Shown: positions 35,201-46,020, counted from the first letter of the stretch. The stretch: DNA of 64,000 nucleotides from Halichondria panicea (GCF_963675165.1 NC_087377.1:7271122-7335121); one strand, 5' to 3'. Notes: generated from the letters alone by a model not told the origin. Numbers and translations are program-made.

Positions 35201-35505
35201 TCAAGGCACTTAACTTTCATGGAATTACTTACAAAACATAAATTTCGCTCTATACGTACATTATGTCAATGCACGTTGCGTCCGCTGTTAGCAATGTTTG
35301 TGGAGGACCCTTGAAAACATTACGGTATACGTGTATAAATTACTACTTGAAGTCAATTAGTACTGTGTCTCTATACTATATACAACATGTGTGCTAAATT
35401 TGCCATTGCGTGACTGTATGGAGTGTACAGAATTATAATACATTGTTTGCTGTATTCATGCATGCAGGTGGCGAGGTGCTCCATAAGTTGTCTTCAGTGG
35501 TATAA
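26247..35505 (+). CDS. Ig-like / transmembrane / death-domain receptor
   Basis: Eighteen exons: 26247-26313, 27358-27660, 27722-27994, 28048-28112, 28216-28414, 28485-28805, 28858-29157, 29227-29343, 29464-29569, 29846-29867, 29953-29961, 30367-30915, 31454-31786, 32280-32400, 32758-32898, 33382-33441, 34143-34442, 35468-35505. Phases match throughout; about 1,107 residues. Exon 1 is a signal peptide (YLRVLTVVIIMLTHLIVPG). Exon 2 is an Ig-like domain (FRC...YDWF...IVYCEA). Exons 3-8 form a glycosylation-rich ectodomain of unknown fold. Exon 9 is the membrane helix (about residues 549-570, then KKYKR). The tail has PPPGY, PEYETVP, LPPPY (PPxY, WW ligand), IYSEV and VYVVV motifs. Exon 17 (about 996-1095) is a death domain (WEDIAKALKI...SWEEMVRVL). 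A 9-nt microexon (29953) is inferred. If the exon 17 donor is not used, the protein ends at 34462. Role as a surface receptor with adaptor signalling is inferred. Confidence 0.75.
28128..28157. repeat. Telomere-like TTAGGG run in intron 4
   Basis: Four near-perfect TTAGGG/TTAGTG units (TTTAGGGTTAGTGTTAGGGT on) lie between the GTGAGT donor at 28113 and the exon at 28216. If translated they would give a false hydrophobic stretch. Confidence 0.8.
33532..33744. mobile_element. ACCGTAT MITE, copy 3, in receptor intron 16
   Basis: Left TIR ACCGTATACCAGGTAATTTTC, right TIR GAAAATTACCCGCTGTACGGT. The interior core GGTAAAGGTAGGTAAGGTC matches the other copies. Located between the 33441 donor and the death-domain exon. 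Confidence 0.9.
34732..34830. repeat. Short inverted repeat in the last receptor intron
   Basis: AGCCTGAGAACGAGTGTTGT at the left and an inverted, diverged partner ending AGGATTCTCATGCTATA at the right. The rest of 34463-35467 shows no exon. Confidence 0.45.
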
Positions 35506-35858
35506 GTGTTTGACTAGAAACGTTTGAGACAATAATCATTTATGTATAAATGCCATTTTAATCCCATTCTTAATTAATAATTATATAATGTATAAGCACC
35601 TTATCATTGTTTTTGTAATTTACTGAACATAGCGTGCACTTCTCTTGATAACGCTACATTGATTTCTACATTGAAATTTTTGTTTTGTATTGAAAACTGG
35701 ATAGTTTATGCTCATAAATCGATTCAAGTTGATATGGTATAATTGTTAATTATTTAAAGACTTTTCACGGCCAGTATAACAATGTTAATATAATTATGTG
35801 TTATAATAATAATTATTCATAGAATTGTACCACACCCAGTATGCGAATGCATTAATTA

Positions 35859-36590
35859 TTACCCGAGGCGCGCGTGGGCGGCCACGGGTATAGTAGGTAT
35901 GTTGGTCTGTTTGTTTGTCACAGGTATATCTACTCACCTGGATGCCACAGCGCTGCGTTTACAGCATAGATAGCCTTCACAGAACAATATCTTGATTTAA
36001 ATAGTGGCAGATTTTGATGTTAAAGCTTAGAAGCTTGAATAAGCTTGTGACTAGGTCTGCTTACCTGGATGTTCTAGCACTGCGTTTACAGCATAAGTAG
36101 CCTCCACACAACAAGTTAGTACTTTTGATAGTGGCAGCTTTCGGTGTTAAAGCTCCTTTGTCTAATAAAAGCGAGCAAAATGTAGCTTGAACAGAACTTG
36201 CACATGCGTTACTTATAACTGAAGTGATCCTGTACCAAGAACGATGGAACAGGGTCACTAAAGTAGAAAGCTGTATATACCAGGAACAATGGAACAGGGT
36301 CACTAAAGTAGAAGCTTGAATTATAGCATAGATAGTAGCTCCTGCTGCTGGCTGGGATCCTACTCCATGCAGAACCTGGAGCCATACTTCTCTGAGACTC
36401 CAGGCTTCTTTACTGTGATCCTAATCCACAGTGCTATAGTACCACTACCTGTTCTCAAATGTTTCAGCATGCCTCCAGTCTGTTTATTGCTCCTGAGTTG
36501 CTGTGCAAGTCCTACATGATAACAACATCACTATATGCACTGCATTATATTTCTGGTTTCTTTTTAATCATGTCACCAGCCGAGGGTTTG
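35859..36590. repeat. Dispersed repeat (ACCCGAGGCGCGCGTGGG...), copy 2
   Basis: Same ends as 20721-21190. It is longer because an internal block (CACCTGGATG...GTTTACAGCATA) is duplicated at about 35935 and 36063, and GGGTCACTAAAGTAGAA occurs twice. Confidence 0.8.
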
Positions 36591-37129
36591 CACTTTAGTG
36601 CTCTAGTTACAGTCATAATTTAATTATTATTGGGCTGTGGCTGATGTACATCTTATAAACCATTTGAACAGAAATTCTCTGCACAAGATGGATGTTTGAT
36701 CTGCATGGGGCACAAATTTTGTGATACCCTCCCATGAAAATGCAAAAACATATTTTGGCTTTATTGCACCCATGCAGGACACCCACCTGGCAATTAAATA
36801 TACACGACTTCATGAACGGGACCAACCAACCACGCCCATGCATTCACCTGGTTGTTGAAAGGTTATTATGGCAACAAGTATACTTTTTAAATTTTTAGTT
36901 AATGGAGCGTTGTTTTCCCACAGAATGATGGCCTCCTACGCAGCATGTCTTTAAATCAGAAGCTAAAGTGGGCATGGAGATAATATTAACAAGTAGCTAT
37001 AGCATGACAATAATTATTGTGTATATAGCCTCGTCTCCAGTTGTCAAGTGTATAAGTATATATAAAGTCATACACAGTCCCTTCGGTGTTATTGATTAAG
37101 GGTTGTCGTGACATAAAACAATTAATATA
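36591..37129. other. No gene seen
   Basis: No exon with splice support or recognisable motif on either strand. Confidence 0.45.
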
Positions 37130-37285
37130 CAGTGGAACCTGTAATGGACACCTTTGGGGAACAATGTTTTGGCCTTTATACAGAGGTGGCCTTTGTTGTT
37201 TTGTACATAAACTGTTCATTTGGGACTTGGCCGTTATATAGCAACTGGCCTTTATTCAGAGGTGGTTGTTAACAGAGGTTCCACT
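37130..37285. mobile_element. CAGTGGAACCT MITE
   Basis: About 156 bp with ends CAGTGGAACCTGT and ACAGAGGTTCCACT (inverted). The interior repeats GGCCTTTAT(A/T)CAGAGGTGG. Elements with this end are widespread in marine invertebrate genomes (from general knowledge). Confidence 0.75.
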
Positions 37286-38030
37286 AGCTGTACATACATG
37301 CAGTGCATATCCAGATAGTTGTACTGAATGTGTATCTCATAGTAGGTGAATGAATTATAAGCTAACAACAATAATTATACAAAAGTTGTTATATTGGGAA
37401 ACCATTTAGGTGAACGGGCCGGGGACGGTGATGAGTCACTTCAGGCAACAGATTGCAAACAGTTTGCCGTAGAGATCAAAGAATTTTTTAAAGATTTATC
37501 ATTTCTTTGTTATTCTAAACCACACGTACTATACTATGCTGTCATGAGAACACGTATCAAAGTGGCCATTTGTGAGTGGCAGCTGAGTTTAGTGACATGC
37601 AGTCACCCCTGCTTTTACAAAAAAAGTCCTCCATTTTAATTTCCAAATGACTTTATTTCGATGATTTCCCCTCCTTTTCCTAGTGTCGTAACCAACAGTA
37701 AAACAGAGCTAATAGCAAACAGTATTAATTGTATGCAACGAAGGTGTAGTTCGAAGATTGTGTAGAACACCTCAGTTGCTTGCGGGTTGTATGCAAATTT
37801 GCAGGAAATTTGTTTTGTATAAGGCGACGAATTGCCTGAAAGTTCCCTGGTGTATGGTGTATTAGTCACTATACAACTAGGCCCTGATAAATTATGCTCA
37901 AAATAATTTTTAGCATAATAGGTGTCTAAAGAATAATTGGGCATCAATGTTCATTTTTTTGGTAAAGATCATTACATTAAGTTTTGCATAACGACATTTT
38001 CATGGCAAAAAAATGCTGAAGAAGGTGAAT
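37286..38030. other. No gene assigned
   Basis: An 81-codon plus-strand open frame (37394-37639) has no recognisable domain and no clear splice context; it is left unassigned. Confidence 0.4.
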
Positions 38031-38196
38031 ACCGTATAGCGGGTAATTTTTGGGGGGACAATATATTTCGTGGTTCAGCAATATTGAGACATTTCGTGGT
38101 TGCAGCTTGCACTGCATGTATAAAGGTAGGCAAGGTCGCTTCATTCGTGGTCAGACCTCCAACCACGAAAACCACGAATATTACACGCTATACGGT
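38031..38196. mobile_element. ACCGTATAGCGGG MITE, copy 4 (internally shortened)
   Basis: Left TIR ACCGTATAGCGGGTAATTTT, right end CACGCTATACGGT; the core GGTAGGCAAGGTCGCTTCAT is kept while part of the interior is missing. Confidence 0.85.
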
Positions 38197-38455
38197 ATCA
38201 TGATCAGTTCAGGTAGTGTTACATTTTTAGGGGAGAATAATAGGCAAAAGAATAAGAGTAAAATAAATCAGGGCCTATAATTATACAACTGCACAGCTTT
38301 GCCAGGGCTTACAAGAACTGAAGGTAAGTCATGAGTGCATGTGAAAGCTAGTAATAAAAGAAACACTTGCTATTGCATGCTTATAATAAGCCTCCCACTC
38401 TCTCAGGGGTGAACCTGCCACTTATTGAAAAAATGCCAGTTTGTGGACCAAAAGT

Positions 38456-38529
38456 TAGCCTCGTTCCTTAAAAAGCTTAAAATAATGCTAGGTATTTTTC
38501 TAAGAAAAATCGACCTGGGAACGAGGCTA
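38456..38529. mobile_element. 74-bp TAGCCTCG mini-element
   Basis: Starts TAGCCTCGTTCC and ends GGGAACGAGGCTA. The 9-base flanks ACCAAAAGT and ATCAAAAAT agree at seven positions, which fits a decayed 9-bp target duplication. Confidence 0.6.
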
Positions 38530-38780
38530 ATCAAAAATTGACAATTTATTCAAGCATACTCGTAATGTTTGGACCTTATAATTATATATATATCAGACAG
38601 CCGTTAGCAATATTTACGTGCACATTCCAGTATATGCATGGATTAGGATAGATTATGCTGCATAATTTGCACATTTTTTAATGAGAATTGCAGATAGAGG
38701 CATAAGCAGTACGAATCATAGTCCGTACATTTGTAGACCTGCTGCATGGTGGTTAATTATCTTATTGTTGGCATTCTATA

Positions 38781-38996
38781 ATTATCAAGGGCATATAAAA
38801 GAAGAGAGGGCATGTAACTCCTATATGAGCAGAGTTCAAACGTGCGCGGATGAATGTGCATGACTGTGCATGAAATGCCTATTTTTACCACTTCATGCAA
38901 ATACAGGCATTCCTCTGCCCTCGTTTGAACTCTGCTAGCTACGTGTACTGATAGTGGAGTTGCATGCCCTCTCTTCTTTTATACGCCCTTGATAAT
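38781..38996. mobile_element. Foldback MITE (ATTATCAAGGGC ends)
   Basis: Ends ATTATCAAGGGC(A/G)TATAAAA are inverted; arms of about 75 bases share AGAAGAGAGGGCATG and GCAGAGTTCAAACG. The loop side also has an inverted AGGCAT(T) pair. No coding potential. Confidence 0.75.
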
Positions 38997-39550
38997 ATTA
39001 TTATGATAGTGTTCTATACCCTTGTGTAAGGTTATAATTATGTTGTGCGAGGAATAATAGGCGATTTGGTGGACTTGAGCATAAAACATAAATAAATTTG
39101 GTATAAACATCAGGAGCACATGAAATAAATGCCATAAGTGGTCAGGTTCTCCAGACATTCACACAAGCAGTGTCCACACTTGCAAAGGGTAGTCCGTGAG
39201 AGCAGAGTAGTACTGTTGGCTGGGTGGGGGAAACCAAATGAACGACTTGGCATAATAATTATATTGCTGAAAAAGCTTCTACTACCATAATTACTAGAAT
39301 GTGTTGCGAGTATCAAACATTTGCGAACTTTGCAATGGTTGATCAATTCACAACAATAAAATTCGCAAACCTAATAAATACACACGATCCTTAATTGCCA
39401 TAATGCAATAGTTAGATCTGCTGATTTGGCTCATTCGCAAAGGTATTTCACCCGCGAATTTTATTTTGGGCTCAGTATTTTAGTATAAGTCCAAATAATA
39501 CCATACCCACGTATTTACCTCCAACTGCACACGAACTTTAAACCTTCAAG
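38997..39550. other. No exon seen; AATTTTAT/TTCGC repeats
   Basis: A loose inverted pair (AAAATTCGCAAA near 39358 and CGCGAATTTTATT near 39451) is the only structure noted upstream of the second USP-like gene. Confidence 0.35.
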
Positions 39551-40614
39551 AGGTTTACCAACCCAGCGTCAAATTGCTATATGAATGCTGTCCTTCAATG
39601 CATGTTCAACATTTTCAATGAGTACATTCAGGAGATTGCGACAAGAACTGTTGCTGGATTAGTAAGTACAGAGTAGACTCTTTAATATAGGGAGATAGAA
39701 TCAATCCACATAAAAGGTGCTTGAATGGATGTACTGTGCCATCACAATCCAGGTCATCTGTAGCATTGGTGCAAATGGAAGGGTACTGAGTGGCTACTCA
39801 TACATGCAAAGTTGCTCTACATCTGCCACAGTACATCTTGTTTACCAGGTAAATGACAGCATTTTCTGTTATAACAAAATAAGTGTTTGTATAACAGATG
39901 TATCATTAAGGACATAAAGAAGGGGCAACAATATGATGCTCACGAATTCTACTTGGCTCTTTTAGCTAGCTTCGAGGGGAAAGTAGATATCTCTCTTTAT
40001 CTATGGTGTCAGGTATTAATTTAGAAGTCATCATTTGACGTGTGATATTTGTGTACATTATATCGCATGCGTTCAATTGCCATAGAACAGTACAGTATAG
40101 TAGTTACAGAGTCACTATAATTACTACAGATGCCTTGACATGAAGCTAGAATTGGAGACAAGTAATGAACTGGGGGCGTTACCAAAATGCCTCTGTATTC
40201 ACGTAAATCAACCAAGATACACACGTAAGTTTCAAACGGGGTGAACAAAGAGTTCTCATACAGAAATTGTACAAACTTCAAAGTCCAAATTCAGGTACTT
40301 AATAATTATGCCTACACAGAATGATAATAACTTGCTGTTTTCTTACTTATAGACGAGTACTCTCTACGTTCCAAGCAAACAAAGTGTGTAGACATTGATG
40401 ACAGTTGTATAGTACACAATCAGTTGACTGTCACACTGGGACATTACACAGCCTTCTTTCGGTCAATCAAGGATCAATCTAAATGGTTTCGTGCAAGTGA
40501 CAGTGATGTAAGTATGACATAATTATACAACACGGATAGACACTAATTTTGTACAATTTGAAACTATAGGTGAGCTTAGCAACTGTATTGCAACAAATGT
40601 TGAATTGGTTCAAG
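39551..40614 (+). CDS. Compact ubiquitin-specific protease-like gene (C19)
   Basis: Six exons with matching phases: 39551-39661, 39753-39848, 39884-40012, 40110-40224, 40353-40507, 40570-40614. The USP boxes appear in order: Cys box NPASNCYMNAVLQC (catalytic Cys), QQYDAHEFYLALL, a LPKCLCIHVNQ strand where the family has LP.VL.IHL.RF, and the His box LGHYTAFFRS followed by KWFRASDSDV. The family removes ubiquitin from proteins. The readable part is only about 217 residues, shorter than the usual ~300-residue USP core; the zinc-binding CxxC pairs are largely absent. Neither an initiator exon nor the last exon was found, so the gene is incomplete as read. No stop codon interrupts it. Confidence 0.7.
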
Positions 40615-41340
40615 GTAAGTACGTATGTACTGCAGTTAGAAACCGCATACAGGTGACCGACCACCCAACAGTTTTGTTATTGAATACCAGTCGGAGACTT
40701 TGATGGCTAAATGCTGAGGTACATGTATAACGCATCGCATATGATGACACACAGTTATAATGATTGTACATTGAAACACTGATATCAACAGATGTACATG
40801 TAAAAGTAGTGCTACGTTATAGCATAGAAGAGGGATTGTAACGGAAGTACCCTTGTGTAATATCCGCTTTACTGCGAGGCTGTACATTCTAAACGGGAAG
40901 CTATTGTAAGTATACAGTATATGTACCTATTATGTAATCAACAGATTTACCCAACCCCTTGTGTTCACACAATAATGTAGACCTGCCGGTGAGAGATTTT
41001 CAAACAGAGAACAGGCTCCTAATATAATTATTTTTAGAGCTAAAGAGAGCAAAGAGATTCCACCGCATAGCGTTGTCTTCACTTACATGTGAGTCATTGA
41101 CAAAAAAAGATTGAAACATCATCAAAGCGATGTACACTCTCTGATATCCTACCGAAATCCCGTCACTACAATAGCAAAAGACCAAAAAATTTCCACAATT
41201 TGAACCTAAAAGTTAGAACCTAAAAGTTAAAACCTGTAAACAATAGAAATTTAGGCCTGTTAACTCTTTGTCATATCCATGTGATTATCTTAAAATGTAA
41301 CGATGTTTAATTATTCCAAGCATAATTTATGAGGGCCTAG
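40615..41340. other. No gene seen
   Basis: AT-rich; could hold the 3' end of the USP-like gene, but no exon with the right motif was recognised. Confidence 0.4.
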
Positions 41341-41347
41341 TCCATGC

Positions 41348-42215
41348 AGCCTCGATTCCAGGCCGCGTGGCCTGGGTATTGTATCAGGTTGTTGTTGTTT
41401 TTATTTGACCCTCGCAGCATTGCACCTAGGGTCCATGCCCGCTTCCCATGCTCTGGGAGCGCTAGGAGTCAGCACTCTGGTCGGTCTGGCAGACACACCT
41501 CTTGTTCTGCTGCCTGGCAAAACCCTGGACACCATTGTGGTGCTGCCGGGGATCCCACTGCTCAAGCGATCGGTGGTAGAGCACATTCTCTCGGGGGCCT
41601 TTTTGGACTTTAGCAAGCTGCCCCCTGCCAAGGGATTCTCGAGGCCAGTGTTGTCCCTGCTGCAAAGGCACAGGGGCAACATTTGTGGTGGCAAACGCTT
41701 CCGAGCTGGCGGACTCAACTTGAGTAGTCCCAGACTTGGTGCAATGTTTTGCGATATACGCAGCTGTGCTGATTGCTAAATCACCAGAGCGAGCCCCGTT
41801 CCTCCACAGCTACACGTCAACATTGGCCCAATTCAGCAAAAGGTATCGGTTCTGGCAGACAGATTGGTCGAAGGTGGATGGTTTTATCGGGTGTTCGGGG
41901 TCAGGACCCCCCCTGGGTTCGAAGCATCTCTTCCCGGCCTCCAGCAAGCGATCACTCAAGAGGAGGGAGGGGCTGGGTGTTTGGGCTCAGGACCCCCCCT
42001 CAATGGGTCTCTTCCCGGCCTCCAGCAAGCGATCACTCAAGAGGAGGCCCCCTCTGGGCGTCGATCCTGGAGCCTTGTCGGCGGTGGAATCGGCCGGGGG
42101 AGCCTTACCGCCCGCCCGTTTGGGGTCGATTGCATCTACTTGCATGTTTGTACAGCTTGCAAAGGGGATCACCCAGAGTCGAGGTGCCCTAAGCAGCGTC
42201 CTGCTTGACAATTCA
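41348..42215 (+). pseudogene. DIRS-type gag-like relic, GC-rich
   Basis: Preceded by a TAGCCTCG-type end (about 41348). Reading frames on the plus strand give LPGIPLLKRSVVEHILSGAF, FSKLPPAKGFSRPVLSLL, then, after frame changes, VQCFAIYAAVL with SPERAPFLHSY, then TLAQFSKRYRFW and a CCHC-type knuckle CTACKGDHPESRC. This order fits the gag-like ORF1 proteins of DIRS-type retroelements in invertebrates (from memory). At least three frames are needed, and the middle holds a 77-bp tandem duplication. Base composition is strikingly GC-rich and C-run-rich against its neighbours. No reverse transcriptase or recombinase is nearby. Confidence 0.55.
41899..42050. repeat. 77-bp tandem duplication in the gag relic
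   Basis: Two copies ending CAGCAAGCGATCACTCAAGA GGAGG, each beginning with a TCAGGACCCCCCCT block. Confidence 0.85.
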
Positions 42216-44060
42216 GAACATTGTGGCTAGCTAGTGTAGTAGCATAGGTTGTGGCATGCGCTGTGTTGTGGGAAGACAGAAGCATCTCCACTAGAATACA
42301 AACATACGGAACAGTTTGGTCCAAGATGAGTAGGTGGGAATGAATATTCCATGTCATATCCCCTCCTATGTAGCTGAAGCTCAATGGAGAATAATAGGCT
42401 AGAATCGTGGAATAGAACTGGTGTAATTAAACAAGGGGTGGATCTCTGCACACTGTAAAAAATGGTGTGCGTGGTTTTCATGTCAGTAAAGCATGTAGAA
42501 GGAGAAGAGCATGGAAATACCACTGACCTTGTGTGCATTGTGGGTGGTCATAACTCATGCAGGAAACATTTTTTTATCCAGGATGATTCATGTTGCTTCG
42601 TGCGCTATTATGCAAACACGTGCCTTGCTGGAAAAGTGCGGCTCTCCTCTGATAATTATGTCTCAAGATGATATTCTAAGGGAAATCAGCTGGTATTTGG
42701 AAGAGTCTGTACCCTTTTCGATAGACACACGAATGTCGATTTATCAAGTGAGATCTATCATTATTGGTAACTGATGGTCTTAACCAAAATGTTTAACAAT
42801 TCTATTATCTACATGGAGAGCCGGATATTGCTAGCGGTACCTCTGCGGCCTAATGCTTGGTCTAGTCTGGCCATGTGCAATAATTAGTTACTCGTTTCCC
42901 TCATAGTTTCTCATCTGTTATTCGCATAGACAAAACCAACAAGAGACCGTCTTTCTTCATTCCACCGATCCTACCTCACGGCAATGGCATGACAAAGACA
43001 AGGGCTAACACGCTACGAGGTAATAAACCTCTAACGACAAGTGTGTACTGATGGAGAAAAAGGATTCGTTTCAGTATTTACCCTTGTTGAGTAAATTCTT
43101 CAAAACCCTCAGATATGTTATGAGGTATTTTTAATGGCTGAAGAATTAATGTCTTCCGGAGGTTACCTCTCAAGTTGCAAGGACAATTGTAAAAACGTAT
43201 ATAGCAACCATAGAGTCAGGTATAATAATTATTTGTATTAAGAATAGCTACTAGTTTAGCGTTCAGATTCAGCAAAACACAAACTGACTACACTAGTTAA
43301 AATTAATGCCAACAAGATTCTCAACTCCCTCTAAATGCCGATGTGGCCCAGTTGTGAAGCCTGAACAAACAAATTCAGTTCCATAACATGCTGCATATGA
43401 TTGGTGTGCTATGCCTATACGGTACAGTAGACAGATCTTACACACTTCGTAATTATGAAAACAACTGAGATGAGAACGTAATCTAGACCCATTGTGGGTA
43501 GATATATGCGTCCATGCATCGCTGCTGAGATGTTTCAGTTTTCTGTTTAATTGCAGCTCTCTGATCTTCTTCCCACAGAACCAGACACTCTAAAAAACAT
43601 TTATTACTGTTGTATTAGGCGGCAATCTAGTATTATTTTGTGCTTTAATATTTCAATTAACGTTTTAACATTACCCTTTAAAAAATAAGAGAAGGTGGAT
43701 TATAATTCACAAGAAACGAAAAAATTTCCTACACCTTTAGCTAACAATAATTATAGCGGTCAATTATTCACATCCAGTGACTTGTGTCGGTATTGATCCA
43801 TTTGTGGGGGAAAGGAAGATACTGTAAAGGAGCCAGTCTCTACCAATAAAGCAAGCTGTTTGTGAAACTTTAGAAAAGCAATTGCTTCCCTGAATTCTAT
43901 GTGAATTGCTTGACAGCGAGTCCAAGCAGCCAGTTTGTTATGGATAAGAAATCGTATACACGACAATAATGTTTCTAAAGATAAAGTGGCGATCCAGTAG
44001 AGAATGATGGTGTGCGAAATTATCTCTAAATCATAATTATACTGTCAATGGCATGTATGG
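42216..44060. other. No gene assigned
   Basis: Short open frames only (for example 42462-42774, which includes a MSQDDILREISWYLEESVPF stretch followed by a possible donor). Nothing recognised. Confidence 0.35.
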
Positions 44061-44277
44061 GGGTTGCTCTGGAGAGTGTCTTGGAGGAGGTGCGGTCCCT
44101 CTTGGGGGACAAGGTCTCTTGGGGGACAAGGTGGTTGTATCCAAAGTGACCTTATAAAGTCAGGTCGGGTAAGGGACATACAAAAGGTTTACACCCAAAT
44201 CTTTGTAGAGCAAGAAGAGCATGTGAATAATGAGAATGTCGGAGAGGATCAAGCAAGAGATGAGAAATCTCTCTCAC

Positions 44278-44615
44278 ATGATGATAGCATGTTAAATATA
44301 GAGCATAGTTTTTATATAACCAGGCATAAAGTATCTATAAAGAATTAAGAGCGGTCATCACATTTTGTATCCAATCCACCCCACTTAGTAAAGACTGTCC
44401 ATGATGATAGCATGTTAATTATAGAGCATAGTTTTTATATAACCAGGCATAAAGTATCTATAAAGAATTAAGAGCGGTCATCACATTTTGTATCCGATCC
44501 ACCCCACTTAGTAAAGACTGTCCATGATGATAGCATGTTAATTATAGAGCATAGTTTTTATATAACTAGGCATAAAGTATCTATAAAGATATTAACACTC
44601 TCCAAGAGGAAAGGT
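44278..44615. repeat. 123-bp tandem repeat, ~2.7 copies
   Basis: ATGATGATAGCATGTTAA(A/T) recurs at 44278, 44401 and 44524, exactly 123 bases apart. Part of the unit (ACATTTTGTATCCGATCCAC) recurs alone near 44821-44865. Confidence 0.95.
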
Positions 44616-44667
44616 GAGTGCATGCCCTGCATGGTCAAAACTTCACTAAAAAAACTAACACAAAAAT

Positions 44668-44749
44668 ATGACTGACAAGAGCTCTACACCAGAGCGCCGT
44701 CAAAGGCCACCACCGATCGCGAGGCCTGCCGAAGGTCACAAGCAAGGTC
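44668..44749 (+). CDS. Possible first exon, unknown gene
   Basis: ATG followed by a short polar, proline/arginine-rich reading (MTDKSSTPERRQRPPPIARP) up to a GTAGGT donor. A similar ATG-plus-donor block lies at 52609-52687. No downstream exon was recognised. Confidence 0.25.
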
Positions 44750-44877
44750 TAGGTAGGTAAAATTTATGACTCAATGCAGCTTTTGTTGTTGTATATAATA
44801 GTTATGGTCTCTAGAGACATCACATTTTGTATCCGATCCACCCCACTTAGTAAAGACTGTCAGAAATTGTTTAACGT

Positions 44878-44940
44878 GAATAGAACCCGGGTACTTTCGT
44901 TTCCAATCCCTCTCTTTCCTTTATCTATGGTAGAGGTAAT
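44878..44940. repeat. CGTTTCCAATCCCTCTC repeat
   Basis: Another copy of the dispersed repeat, with TTATCTATGGT following; compare 5790-5820 and 18535-18585. Confidence 0.6.
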
Positions 44941-45599
44941 TATTAAGTACCCAGACATAATTTATTATGAATGAAGGAAAGAGAGAAGGATACAATTTAA
45001 GATCAAGAGGAAGGTGGATGGGTAAAAGAGATTAGAGTGGTCAAAGAAACGCATACGAAAGGGAAGGGACATACATGAGTGTCTTGGAGGTGCGGATTCT
45101 CTTGGCGGACAAGTGTATCCAAAGTGACCATAAAGTCCTGCATCTTATCAGGTCGGGTAAGGGACATACAAAAGGTTTACACCCAAAGTAGATGTCTCGT
45201 GCCTGAACTGAGGGGGCGAGGTTTCCCCAACCACAAGGGCCCATACAGCTTGAACATCATGGCAATGAAATCTGGATCTCTCGTAAGGGCAAGTACAGCC
45301 CTATTCTTCTCTGATATCAATTTTATCGGTTTGGTTTTTGTGTGTCCGCTGATAAAATAGCATACAGCATAAGATGAGTAAATGCGTAAATGCATGTATA
45401 ATTCCTTGACTTCTGGTCACACGTGTAAGACTAGGAGAAAGTTCCATCTTATAGACTGCTACAAACATGCAGTAAACTGCATGGATACAGATTTCATTTG
45501 CTGGTGAACTTTGTGAAATATCTAGTGAAGCAAGGCAAGTGTGACGTTGAGGTTATATGCAGCTTTTCAACATATAAATTATATTCAAGTTGGCGTATA

Positions 45600-46020
45600 C
45601 ATACTCCGATTAGAGTTTAGCGTGTAGAGGGAGGGAGGAGAGTACAATCAGTAGTTTAGCGTGTAGAGGGAAGGGTGTACAATCAGTAGTTAGCGTGCAT
45701 GTAGAGGGAGAAGAAGAAAAGTATAAGGAAGGATCAGCTCAGCAAACAACACGTAACAAAAAGTAGCCGTATACTTTTTCTGTTTATTTAGCTAACTATA
45801 ATTATCTAGTGGTGATCACTCACCGAATTTGAAGTACAATTATTTAGCAGAAAAACACAAGTATTGTGATCAACTGATTGTTTTAACATAATTATTATCC
45901 ACATACAAAAGGAACCCAAAAACTAGGGACATAAGACACGTACTGTAAGGGAGCTAATCCCCACCAATAAAGAGAGGTGGGTGTTATGGGTAATTCCATT
46001 AGTGATATAACAAAATTAAT
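45600..46020. repeat. AGTTTAGCGTGTAGAGGGA repeats and 3' unit
   Basis: Three imperfect copies of AGT(T)TAGCGTGTAGAGGGA (45612-45700). Then comes a unit (GATCACTCACCGAATTTGAA, AGGAACCCAAAAACTAGGGAC, CACCAATAAAGAGAGGTG) whose relatives lie at 47670-48020, 48340-48620 and 56320-56400. Confidence 0.7.

Larger units (their letters stand above)
44064..45200. repeat. Duplicated block around a 123-bp tandem repeat
   Basis: A block beginning GAGTGTCTTGGAGG and containing TCGGGTAAGGGACATACAAA and AGGTTTACACCCAAA occurs at 44074-44205 and again at 45079-45190. The second lacks the doubled CTCTTGGGGGACAAGG. The 123-bp repeat lies between. Confidence 0.75.

Noticed and set aside
42462-42774. Overlapping plus-strand frames with several Cys residues
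   Set aside because: No domain recognised and no consistent splice phase; left as unassigned.
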